Below, piece by piece: positions 12,002 through 22,195 of a stretch of DNA of 64,000 bases. The notes beneath the pieces were generated by a model. It did no database searches, was not told the origin of the DNA, and saw only the letters and a list, made by a program, of their open reading frames with translations. The translations under genes were made by a program, and so were the position numbers. The stretch's first letter is position 1; each line of letters begins with the position of its first letter. The stretch is from Paracyclopina nana (taxonomy: Eukaryota; Arthropoda; Copepoda; Cyclopoida; Cyclopettidae): NCBI GenBank assembly GCA_019096065.1, contig JAGUCH010000003.1:3348001-3412000 (forward strand), written 5' to 3'.

Positions 12002-14456
12002 GGTTGGTAATTTGAAAACGGGGTCTAATTCCTTACGGAGGCAGTCGCGTTGGCGGAATAATGCAAGTTTTTCCGCATCCTTTGGCGCCTTAGACACAAT
12101 TATGATTAAGCGCACTCCACATTGCACTCGAGCAGCAGCCAGCTCTTCTTTCCCCGTTGCCCTTTCACTTTTCTAGCAGTATCTCTATGCTACCGCTCGT
12201 ACCATAGATAATACTACGGAAGTGGGCGCACGAGGCTTACGCAATTTGTTTTAAAAGCGAAGGTGTATTTCACGGTTTTCTTTGGAGTTTGATGATGGCT
12301 GCAATTTGAGCAGCGTTTCACTTCTTCTGGTTTCTCGAGCGGTGTGAGCCTTGTGGTCTTTGCGCATGCGGCCTTTATTGTGAAGCTAGCGTTGAGATCA
12401 TGAACCCCAACTGTTAGGTCACTTTGACTCCGAGAAGGAACTTTCTTCACTCCATAGCGAGGGGTTTTCATACTATTAGCCAATCGATGGGTAAGCTACA
12501 TACTATATATGCTATATGCCGTTCATGCTCAAAGTCCGTTGGGCTCGGCGACCGAAAAAAGCCCACTTTTTGCCCATTTCTCCGTTTGAGCCGGGAAATC
12601 ACTCCCTGCCAAAATAGGTTACAGACGGTGTCTTTTCTAGCTTGATTTTTCACGCATTTTGGCAATTTGATAAACGCGTGAAATGTGTAATAGGATGAGG
12701 AGAGGGTTTGCACGCGCGCACGTGCTAGCTACCTCATACTTATTCCATAGAGACGAGGGAGGGGATTTTGCAAGAAGCCTCTTCTTCTTTTTAGGCCATT
12801 TTTCAAATGCCCAAGGAGCAGCAGCAGCAGCATAAGCAGCGGCGGCGGCAGTTTGATTTGATGGATTCCTGCCCGTCGAGGCCTAAATCCCAATTTCAAA
12901 ATCGACATTTTATTGCATGCTTCGGAAAACGTGGAGATGCCACGCATCGTCAAAAAGTGATGCGGAGAAATACATATAGAGGGAAAGGCATTAATAGGAT
13001 CAGCGCTAATTCCCCAAAGGACATATGGCAATATGGTGGTGCATCTTGAAAACTGCAGCAACATGGGAACTTCTTCGCACGGAGACATTAGCTGATACAT
13101 ACGCGCGCATATTTATCTTAGGGCTCGCGCGAGCATTAATTTTCTTGATTAAAGGGCAAATTGCAAAAGTTTGTGAAAGCGCCGGAGGCTCGCAGATGAA
13201 ATAATGGACATTCCTTGTCTATCTGCGTGGTGAGATGTGCCCAAGGCTTTCCTTCGCACGACCTTTTTTACCGACACCACCGGAGTGCAAATACGCGACG
13301 AGTCTTTTATGAGAATTATCGATGATTTTTTTCCCCCGGCCTGACCTTTTCCTTCATGCTATTGCCACTACGTACTACATCATGTTGTCGAGATCGAGCT
13401 GCCGCTTCTTTGTAACTCTTGCTATCGCATTTTTATATAGCAAACCCCGGTGACGGGGCGTTTCCCTACCCAAAAGAGGATTCAATCATGACATACACGG
13501 ACGGCCAAATCCAATTATGCCCCCCGCATGATGGATATGTCAAAGTGGCAAGTAAAGGTGTTAATGTCGCATTGTCTTATGGCTGATCTCTCGGGACTGC
13601 ATCATTATACTATATGCTGTATAGTAAGGTTAACGGTACATGGCTTTTACTCTGCTCCACGCGCTGAAAACGAATGCGAGTAGATTGGGGAGCGGGGCAA
13701 CATGTTGTGCATTTTTCATTGGAGGTTGTCGCAAGGTGTCAACAACACCAGCAAAAATTATGGCATTTTGCTATTGTTGCGCTCGCGCGCGCGCGCACGA
13801 GCTACCTAAAAGGGCAAATGCCCGCAGCAGCCAAAGCATTACTTTTTATCGGCATGAAGCTTCGTGACCAATTGTAGATCGAAATCAAATTAACAATTGT
13901 AATGGAAAGCCCCAGGGGGCCCTTCAAGGTTCATCATCATCGCACGAAATGGTCAGCGCAAAATTGACGTTTTCCCATTGCTTTCACCGAAACTTTGCCG
14001 TTGCTGCTGGTGGTGGGTTGGAAAGCCAATATTTGTAGGTTGTTCGCCTCCGTACAGCATATTAGCATAATGAGATCCTGGCAAAAGATATATCTTTGTG
14101 CGGTGCACGCCCGCATGGGTAAACAGTCGATGAATTTCGGAGGAAAGGCAATTAATGCCGCTCGAAAGCAATAAGAGGATATCCACTTAACCGCCCATAA
14201 AAACCGACCTGGGACAGCTTTCAAAATAGGAAACGGCTTCCTTCTCCACATTCAAGGAGAATTATGATGCTGACATTTGCGTTGTCGCCCCTTGAGAAAG
14301 GAGAAACTACGATGATTGCCCTCAATGATATTGCGCGACACAAATAAGAAAGTTGCGGAAAAACTTATTTTTGGGGTTGCGTGATATTCCGTCAAAATTG
14401 TTCCGTATGTTTACCAACAAAGTCGAGGACGAGGAGGCAATATTTTTTCCGCAAAA
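12002..14456. other. Intergenic, no gene seen
   Basis: About 2.4 kb between the divergently transcribed Ig gene and mRpS31. Only short open frames without recognisable domains occur. It includes a short run of alternating CG at about 13784-13798. It presumably holds the neural regulatory sequence of the Ig gene. Confidence 0.5.
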
Positions 14457-15661
14457 ATGTCTTGCTACTCACTCGTCATTTCTTCAGCAAATAAACGGCT
14501 ACCGAGGGTGCTTCTCAAGCACAGAGGTCTACTCGCATCTAGACCTTACTCAAGCCAAGACGACCAAGATGGCGATGACAAAAGTCCCCCCAAATTAGAT
14601 CTACGCAAGAGGAGCAAAGAGCAAGATGCAAAGACCAGCTTATCTTCTCTCTTGAATAAAGTTAAGCATGACAAAAAGCCCATCAGTGAGGTTCAACCAC
14701 TTGAACTGAAAGCCAAGCCTGTCAAGAAAATCGTGCGAAGAAGGAGAGAAGATTCGAGTTCAAGTAGCTCCTCCTCTGACGATGAGAGTGAGCCCCTCGA
14801 TCGAGACCTCAAAGTGATTGCCAAAAAGGCAGCTGTTGAGAAGGCTAAGCACGTCAAAGGTGACAGCGATGCCAAATTCGCAGCCGAAGCAGCTGCAGAG
14901 TCGGTGCTCCTCAAAAAGCTCAAGTCGATTTCTAGCGAGACAGAGCAGTCTCGCAAAGAGAGCCAAGTAGCTGGCAGCTCGGACTCAATGTCATCCCTGT
15001 TCTCTTCAATGAAAGTGTCAAAGGAAACAAAGAGGGCTCCACTGCAGCAGGAGGGAAGGGGAATGTCGAAATTAACGCCAGAGCAGGAGGAATTCTTGGA
15101 GAAACGTCGAGCCTTGCGGCGCCAATCACGCATGAATCAGCTCTCAGCAGACTACGTTCCGATGGACTTGTTTAAGGCCGAGCCTCCAATAGCAGTTTTT
15201 AACCGGCCCGCTGCAAAGCCCTCTAAATTGTTGCATACGTGGCCTAGTATATTAGACAGAGAAACCAAAATCCTGCTCTCTTCACATCCCAGAAATCTGA
15301 TTGAAGATATGGTGGACATGACTGACAAGGGGATAATGTGGCATTTCCCTATTGACAACGAGCAAGGCCTCAAAAAAGAGGAGGTAGGGTAGATTGAGTA
15401 TTTGTTTCAGCATCAGTTTGAATCACAATCTTTCAGATGGACTCGTTCATCGATCACGTCTTCCTGGAGAAACACTTGGAAGAGTGGTGTCCCCAATCTG
15501 GTCCAGTTCGAGAGTTCATGGAAGTGGTTTGCACTACGCTGTCAAAGAATGCGTTCATGACTGCGGCCAAAAAGAGGGATTACATCGTTTGGTTTAGGGA
15601 CTATTTCAACCAGCCCGAGCAAAAGGACATTCTAAAAGCGAGCGGAGCACTCGATAATTAA
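14457..15661 (+). CDS. mRpS31: Mitochondrial small ribosomal subunit protein mS31
   Basis: Exons 14457-15383 and 15437-15661, phase 0 with a 53-nt intron, encode 383 residues. The N-terminus is basic and Ser-rich, fitting a mitochondrial targeting peptide. A long low-complexity charged region with a run of eight serines follows. The conserved C-terminal domain is recognisable by WHFPIDNEQGL, HVFLEKHLEEWCP, GPVREFMEVV and WFRDYFNQPEQKDIL, which match the MRPS31 family, and the length is close to human MRPS31. Its product belongs to the mitochondrial ribosome small subunit head. The stop lies 42 bp from the stop of the convergent RRM-RING gene, so the 3' UTRs must overlap. Confidence 0.93.
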
Positions 15662-15703
15662 TAATTGTTATTCAAGCAATAGATGCAATACAAATAAATG
15701 CCA

Positions 15704-16878
15704 TCAATCTTTGAACGCATGGGCTGCTAAGCTTTCAGCCATTCTGTTTCTAATACCCGGCCTTCGATAGGGAACTCTGCACACTGGACACTTAGTCAAA
15801 CGATTGTGACAGACGTGACAAATCAAGTGTCCTTCGCTACACTGGAAAATGCTCGCCCCATCTTCGCCCATGGTTTCAAAGCAGCAAATGCAGTCGAGGT
15901 TGTCTCGAATTTCATCCGGCAAGGCAGATGCCGAAGCAGATGAGCTCGCCGCTGAAGCATTTTTGCTTGACTGGCTTTTTCTGAATTCATCAATGCGAGC
16001 TCTGACTGACTCGATTTTTGCACTGTGCTCATCCATGTATCGACTGAACTCATCCTGCGTTCTTTTCTCTTCTTTCCCAACGAGGTCCATCTCAAACTCG
16101 AGTTTCGCGAGGCGAGCGTTCGTTTGAGCAACTTTTTGTTCAAGTTCCCTCTTCTCTCGCTCCTTAGCCGTTAACTCCCTGCGAATGTCAACAAGCCTGT
16201 CTTGAGTTGACTCAAACATTTTTTGAAATTCCAATTCCAATTTGGTCAGCTCATTTTGGCTGGCTTTCCTCATGGAGGCTTTGGCAGATGAGGGATTCTT
16301 CGGGGCTTCCCCTACGCACGGTGGCGGTGTTGTTGGCGCGGTCGAGAAGAAGCTGGGTTCATCATCATACTCAAGATCAATGAGATCTCGATCCTCGATC
16401 TCCGGAGCATTATTCCTAGTGCTTCTAGCAATGCGGAGGACGCGACCTCCCAGAGTCTGTTGGAACAAAAATTAGGAATAATAAGAGCTAATAATTTAAG
16501 AAAGGTAGGGCTTACGTAAACTCCTCCTAGTACTTCTTGGTACTTGTCATAGGTGCTGCACCTAACAAAGGCGAACGGCCTTCCACGCATTGGCTTGATG
16601 ATCTGGTTGACATCAACGAGCCTTCCAAAGGCGGCGGACGTGTTGCTCAAGCAGCAAAGGAGGTCGTGCGAGTCCACGTTGTGCGGTAGGTTGCCAACAA
16701 ATAATTCGAGCCTCGGGCTAAAATTGGGCGAAGGCGACCGGACCTCCTCCTCGGAACCGCCCCAGTCTGGACCTTCGCTATCGTCAGGCCCTCGCAGCCG
16801 TTGATACAGGCTCATAGCAAGGTTCGAGAGGAAGCCCATGTCCTCGACGTCGGAGTCGGAGTTGTTGCCGTTGTTCAT
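15704..16878 (-). CDS. RRM-coiled coil-RING protein, putative E3 ubiquitin ligase
   Basis: Two exons, complement(16516-16878) and complement(15704-16456), phase 0, 371 residues. Residues about 55-130 form an RRM (LELFVGNLPHNVD as RNP2, RGRPFAFVRC as RNP1). Residues about 180-270 are a charged coiled coil. A Ser/Ala linker precedes a C-terminal RING-like zinc module with CICCFETM, FQCSEGHLICHVC and CPVCR. The Cys/His spacing resembles the RING of SIAH-like or TRIM-like ligases, but no SINA or SPRY domain follows. An RNA-binding domain joined to a RING suggests an RNA-directed ubiquitin ligase; this is inference. I do not recognise a named orthologue. A transposon sits 67 bp upstream of the start codon. 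Confidence 0.85.
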
Positions 16879-16944
16879 CTTGAAGATTTTGGGTCTTCAC
16901 TTTACATAGAGTTGAGCGAGAATGACGCTGCTGTCGATGGCAGC

Positions 16945-17826
16945 CAGGGTGACCAGAAAATTTGAGCGGGTTGTAGCCAGATTTTTGCCTAAAATAGCCA
17001 CGTTCGGCTATCTCAGAAAAATTGCTAAAAATAGCCACGAATTGGTGAAAAATAGCCACATTTTTAGGAATTGTCTAAGTAATATTAAATTATTATGAAA
17101 AAACTTCCAATTTTTGGGATTGCTGTGGCTGAAATCAAATATTTAATAATGATTTTCTTCTTATATTGATGGCGAAAGATCTTTGAAAAAGTCAGCCATT
17201 TTTGCAAATTTCATTTTCCCCCCTGCACGGTGGTTCAAAAAGCCATTTTCACGCTCATGTGAAATTCCGCCAAATCGCCAAATTCTCATTTTGACGCCAA
17301 TTTTCAGATTCTTTTTGGGAGAGCTTCTTAGCCATGAAAATAGCTCAAATTAGTGAAAAATGACAGAAAAGAGTTGAAATTCATCTTTAAAATGAAAATT
17401 TGTTTGAAAAAGTTTCCATGAGGAAAAACAGTAGAACAGCCAATTTTGCCTACTTTCAGGATTCTATAACTTTCCTTTGACATTGAATGACATTTAGATA
17501 TTATTGCTATCATGATAATCAGACCCCATTTAATGATTATTCATCAAAATTGGCTGCGGAAATGTGCGGAATTGGGAGCTCTGAAAGTCAATTTTTAGCT
17601 TAGAGCCCTATGAAAATTGACTTCGACGATTTCGCGAGTTTTTTCCCCGTGCGCGTCTAGAAGGGATTTTGAACCACTGTGCCCTGCATTAAGTAAAAAA
17701 AATCAAATTTTCGGACTTTTCAAAAATAGCCACAAATGGCTATGGCTATTCGGCCTAAATTTCCGTAGCCACACTTGGGTCAAAAATAGCCACTTTGGCT
17801 ATAAATAGCCACATCTGGTCACCCTG
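16945..17826. mobile_element. Non-autonomous hAT-type element with 8-bp target-site duplication
   Basis: This 882-bp element has 13-nt terminal inverted repeats, CAGGGTGACCAGA and its complement, and exact direct repeats ATGGCAGC at 16937-16944 and 17827-17834. CAGGG-type ends with an 8-bp duplication are diagnostic of hAT transposons. Both subterminal regions carry repeated AAAATAGCCAC and TGGCTAT units in opposite orientation. No transposase frame is present. It inserted immediately 5' of the RRM-RING coding region and therefore in its promoter or 5' UTR. Confidence 0.94.
17228..17680. mobile_element. Second hAT-like element nested inside the first
   Basis: The segment begins CGGTGGTTCAAAAAG and ends with the inverted counterpart TTTTGAACCACTGT, so the terminal repeats match at 13 of 14 positions in the form AC(A/G)GTGGTTCAAAA. 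CAGTGGTTC ends are common in hAT families. The flanks CCCCTGCA (17220-17227) and GCCCTGCA (17681-17688) match at 7 of 8 positions, as expected for an aged target-site duplication. A related copy in inverted orientation lies at 37620-37847. Confidence 0.75.
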
Positions 17827-18249
17827 ATGGCAGCGCAACAAGAAAACACACGAACAGCTGATTTCGCGAGATGAGAGGGCGTGCGCACGCGCGTTTTCAC
17901 TGGGCTCGCTCGTCGCATCGCTGGACGTGAGACGTCATAGACGCCAGCGATTTGGCGGAAAATAAGGCAAGCCAATGATAAGATAACTCTACCGCCATCT
18001 CCGCCGATTAACGCTAGACGGTTTCGCGAAAAATTATTTATGCTACCTTATGCCGTTAGTCATCTTTTCTATTTAGAGGCTTGAAAATATTCCAAATAAA
18101 TTGACACCTTGAAAAACGCATCATTTGCAAGCATCTCTATTTTTCTTTTGATAGGCGCTAATCAATTTTGCGGTTGATTGTTTGTGACCCAACAATGTGA
18201 CAATTATGTGCAATTCAGTTGCTAGAATATATCACTAACATTCGCAAAT

Positions 18250-18522
18250 ATGAAGCTCCAAGCAATGAGTGTGTTTTTGACTAGCCTCGCTGCATTGGTG
18301 AGTGCGTCTTCCATCATAATCGATGAAAACGACTCTACCACCACCAACGATCCCATGACCACAAGTGTTGAAGAAAATGAGGACGACACACCGTTTAGCG
18401 GCTCGAGTTTCTTGTATGGAGCCTTGGCTGGCCTTGGAGGTGTCTTGCTAATTTTCGCTTTGATCTGCACGCTCAATGCTACAAGGGGACCAAAGGACAC
18501 TTACATTACCAATGATGCGTAA
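18250..18522 (+). CDS. Small type I membrane protein, unknown function
   Basis: A single-exon frame of 90 residues starting at the first ATG. It has a signal peptide (LQAMSVFLTSLAALVSA), an acidic Ser/Thr-rich ectodomain of about 35 residues likely to be O-glycosylated, one transmembrane helix (FLYGALAGLGGVLLIFALIC) and a short tail. The stop lies 92 bp from the stop of the antisense SLC6 gene. The layout resembles other small single-pass proteins but I recognise no family. Confidence 0.7.
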   Translation: MKLQAMSVFLTSLAALVSASSIIIDENDSTTTNDPMTTSVEENEDDTPFSGSSFLYGALAGLGGVLLIFALICTLNATRGPKDTYITNDA

Positions 18523-18613
18523 TGAGGGCAATTGAGATGAAATATATACGCGCAGCTTATCATAATGTATAAAGCTTCATATTTATTGTCATGAAAGGTG
18601 ACTGACTGTAATT

Positions 18614-20673
18614 CTATGTTGTCTGCGCAAGTACAAAGGCGGGATTTTCCAGGCCCTCGCCTGTCTTGACGAGGCCAGAGTCGGGCCTTGGCGCCCAATT
18701 GTGCTTGGGACTCATCATAGGGCCAGCCTTGACGAAAGCAATGTCATGGCCTTGCCTGTACTTCTTGATGCTCGTATGCACGCTGAACGCAATGACGATG
18801 CCTATGGAGAGCAGCTCGATGCCCCAGCCCATGAATTGGGCGAATCCTGGGTACAAGTAGCCCAGGAATTCGTCTTCTGGGTGCTGCACCCAGGAAATGA
18901 TGGTGATGCCGCCAATCAGTATGGGAGTGATGACCAGCCAGCAGGCTTTCCAATAAACGACCATGAACCCAGGCAGCCTCATGCCCATCTCGCCAATGTG
19001 CTTGATAAAGTTGTCCACTCCGTAGAACCAGGAGACAATGATGAGCTCAACAAAGGCCATGAGGAGAATGGCGTTGGAAGACCTGTTGTCCATCAACTGG
19101 AACAGCAGGAATCCCGACTGGAAGCAAATTGGAAAGCCAGCCAGGAAAGCAATGAAGCAAGACACAACCATCACTGCCTTCCTTCTGGACCTGAGCTGGG
19201 GGAACTCGTCCATAAGCGAGGCGACCAGAGCCTCCCAAGACCCGCAGACCGAGGAAATGGCCAGGAGAATGAGCATGAAGAAAAAGAGAAAGCTGAAGAG
19301 AGGGCTGATGTCCATGGTGCTCACCGCCTCGGGGTAGACAACAAAGGCCAATCCTGGCCCAGCATTGATCACCGATTCCACAGGCATGTTCTTCTTGGTG
19401 GCAATGAAGCCGACCACGCCGAACACCACGAATCCGGCGTACAGCGAAGTGAGGCTGTTGCAGAAGCCAATCAGCAGGGCATCCCTGTGAGCGTTCGAGG
19501 TGAACGGGTTGTAGGAGGAGAGCAGGAGTTGAGATCCCACTGCGACTCCGAGGCTGTAGAAAATCTGCCCAGCGGCTGCATTCCACACTTTCATGTCCCA
19601 TAGCTTGTCCCACTGGGGAACCAGGTAGAACTCGATGCCTTTGGAGAATCCTGGAAGCGTGGCAGTGTAGCCGAGCAGAACGGTGAGGACAACATAGGGA
19701 AAGAGCGTGGTGAAGTAGGCCACTTTTCCATAGGATTGAATGCCGTTGATGAGGGCGAGGCAAATGAGGGCCCAGCAGAGAAGGAGGCAGCCCGCGATCT
19801 TCCAGTTGCAGTCGCCCCAGTGCGTCCAGGATGAGACCTCCGGATCGATGGCAGTTCCATTTTCCGAAAAAGTCACGCCCAGCTCGAGGACCTTTTTGTA
19901 CCAAAACTCCTCAGAGGAGGGGACTCGAAAGGTGACGTTTTGGAAGGAGACGGGGAAAGCATCATCGGGGGTGAAGCAATGCGTGGTGTTGTCAGGGTCA
20001 GAGGCGTAGCCAAAGTGGATGCAGAAATCATTGATGTCAGTGCAGGTGCGGTTGTAGAATACGGTGGTGTTTGCGCACTTTTCAGCTTGCAGCAGACTGT
20101 AGCAGTTGGCAGTGTTGTAGTCCTGATCGCAAAGGCCCCAGGGCAGCTGCTTGTCAGCGGTGAAACCAGCAAAAAGGAAGTACATGGAGTAGGCCATGAT
20201 CACAGTGTAGTAAAAGTTGATCACAGTGGGGATAGTGACCATGCCATAGCCCATGCCACGCAGCCCTGCAATTCATCAAGTAAGATAAAAATAGATAATA
20301 ATTCTACATTTACTTTACAAATGTCTTTATATATTGTAATAATCAGCTTTAAAAAGATGTTACCTGGTGCAAGCCTTGCATAGATTTTGGTGGCGCTCAA
20401 TCCAGCGTACTGGCCAAGGATCATTTCCATGAAGAATAAAGGCAATCCAACCAGGAGAAGGCTGAGGACATAAGGGATGAGAAATGTGCCTCCTCCATTC
20501 TCGTAGCAGACATATGGGAACCTCCAGAGGTTGCCCAAGCCCACAGCCAACCCGAGGCTCGTGAGGAAAAACTCACATGGGTTGTTCCACGAGGATCTCT
20601 CGGTGGTGTTTGGCCCAACTTCAACATCAGAGTTGGCCTTCTTGGTGCCCTCAGCTTCCTCGGTGCTGCTCAT
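18614..20673 (-). CDS. SLC6 family sodium-dependent neurotransmitter/amino-acid transporter
   Basis: Two exons, complement(20364-20673) and complement(18614-20265), phase 1, 653 residues with the twelve transmembrane helices of the neurotransmitter sodium symporter family. TM1 reads GLAVGLGNLWRFPYVCYENG with the unwound Na+/substrate region. The large second extracellular loop has cysteines and several N-glycosylation sites (NTT, NRT, NVT, NGT). TM6 has YSLGVAVGSQLLLSSYNPF and TM8 follows the EALVASLMDEFP loop. Substrate cannot be fixed from motifs alone; glycine, GABA or nutrient amino acids are all possible, and the C-terminal TM12 plus tail are complete. The start ATG was taken at 20673. 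Drives uptake across the plasma membrane using the sodium gradient. Confidence 0.92.
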
Positions 20674-22195
20674 GCTGGTGACAATCAAAGACTGCTAGCT
20701 GTGCCTTGATTTCTCCCATTTGATTACGCCTTATCTTCAGGTATTTAGAGGACTGTGTGGAAAAACGAGTAATAACCAGAATTATGACTTGATTTACTCC
20801 GAAATACTTATCTTGTAATTATTGAATACGTTCTCTTACCTATGCATAGGTGTCAAAAAATCGTCAAAAATGTTTTATCGATTAGCTGATAAAGAATTCC
20901 GCATCATAGTGTGCGTACATACAGGACATGCAGTGATAAAGAAATTGTTTTAACAAATAACTAAGAGGGCTGAAATGAAGTCTGCATGGATTCCTTGTCC
21001 CAAATACTGTTCTTTTTCATTTGAGTCCTACATTTAATTTATCTACATGCCCTAAATTACAAAAAACCCGCAAATTAGAGATGATTCACGTTCTGCAAAT
21101 ACATCGATCTGCACGTAAAAGGCCAAATCATAATTTGCAGAATGATTGTTATTCAACATTAAAGCGGCGATGAAAATTAAATTATTAAAACTGGGCCATA
21201 TTTTCTGATTACTCAGTTTGCTAATGACTGGCAAAATTAAGATAAAATATATTTTAAATTGTCAGGCTATAAGCCTGAAAGTAGTGCTTGAAAATACACA
21301 TAAATTACAACGCTACTTGTTGCGATTAATTTCAAATATATTAATGCACAAGCCATTGGCAAGCTGATTTTACGTACTTCAAATAGATTTTTAAAAAGAA
21401 GAGAGAAGCAACAAGTTACGTTGACTAAAAAAACAAATTGCAATCATAGTCGATAAAAAGAAGTTGATTGTTAAATAAATATCAAATAGAAAGCATTTAT
21501 GCTCATTTATTAGCATGGCATTGTATTAATGTATTTCAGCTTAGATAACGAACACATTCACAAAACAGCATTATTTTGTTTAATTTTCATTAAGGTATTA
21601 AATATTTTTGGCTGTTTAGTGCAAGATGATGCATCTCTTTACATCAAGAAAATCTATACACATCGTATGGTACTGGTAAATTGATTAATTTTTTTTTTGG
21701 TTTATTTTTCAGGAGGAATTAAGTTTACACCCATACAATAATTTAAGTACTTTAATATTTTTTTGTTTTTTAAAAGTGGACAGCCATCGTTGCATTTTGA
21801 AAGGAATAGAAAAACAAGTTCCACGGTCATTTCCATTTCTTTTGTGTATCTTTTAGCTGAGTGAATTACGTTTTGGAACAATTTTTGCGTCCTATGGAAC
21901 TAAAGTATTGCTGTCTAGTTATTTTTCAATAGTTCAGTTGACACATTAATAACTTCGAATCAAGGCATTTTTTCATCGTTGCTTAGGCATGCCCACACTT
22001 TTGCCAAAAAGAAATTCTTAGAAAAATCGTAGCAAATAATGTGATAAGAAGACCGAGGCAGTATTCACAACAAAGCAGTATTTTTGTAACATCATTAGTG
22101 AAATAAGCTAGTACAGCATTAAATTTCAGAGATACATCATCAAGGCTTGGTTTTTTTTGCTTATAGTATTGAAAAAAGAGGTACACGTTTTAGAT
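20674..22195. other. Intergenic, no gene seen
   Basis: About 1.5 kb, strongly AT-rich, with no convincing coding sequence. It contains the upstream region of the SLC6 gene and the 3' UTR of eEF2K. Confidence 0.55.

Noticed and set aside
13784..13798. Alternating CG run, possible Z-DNA site
   Set aside because: Too short to support a functional claim.
18701..19603. Open frame of 300 codons on the plus strand
   Set aside because: It is the exact antisense of the SLC6 coding exon and has no domain; GC-rich coding strands often leave such shadows.
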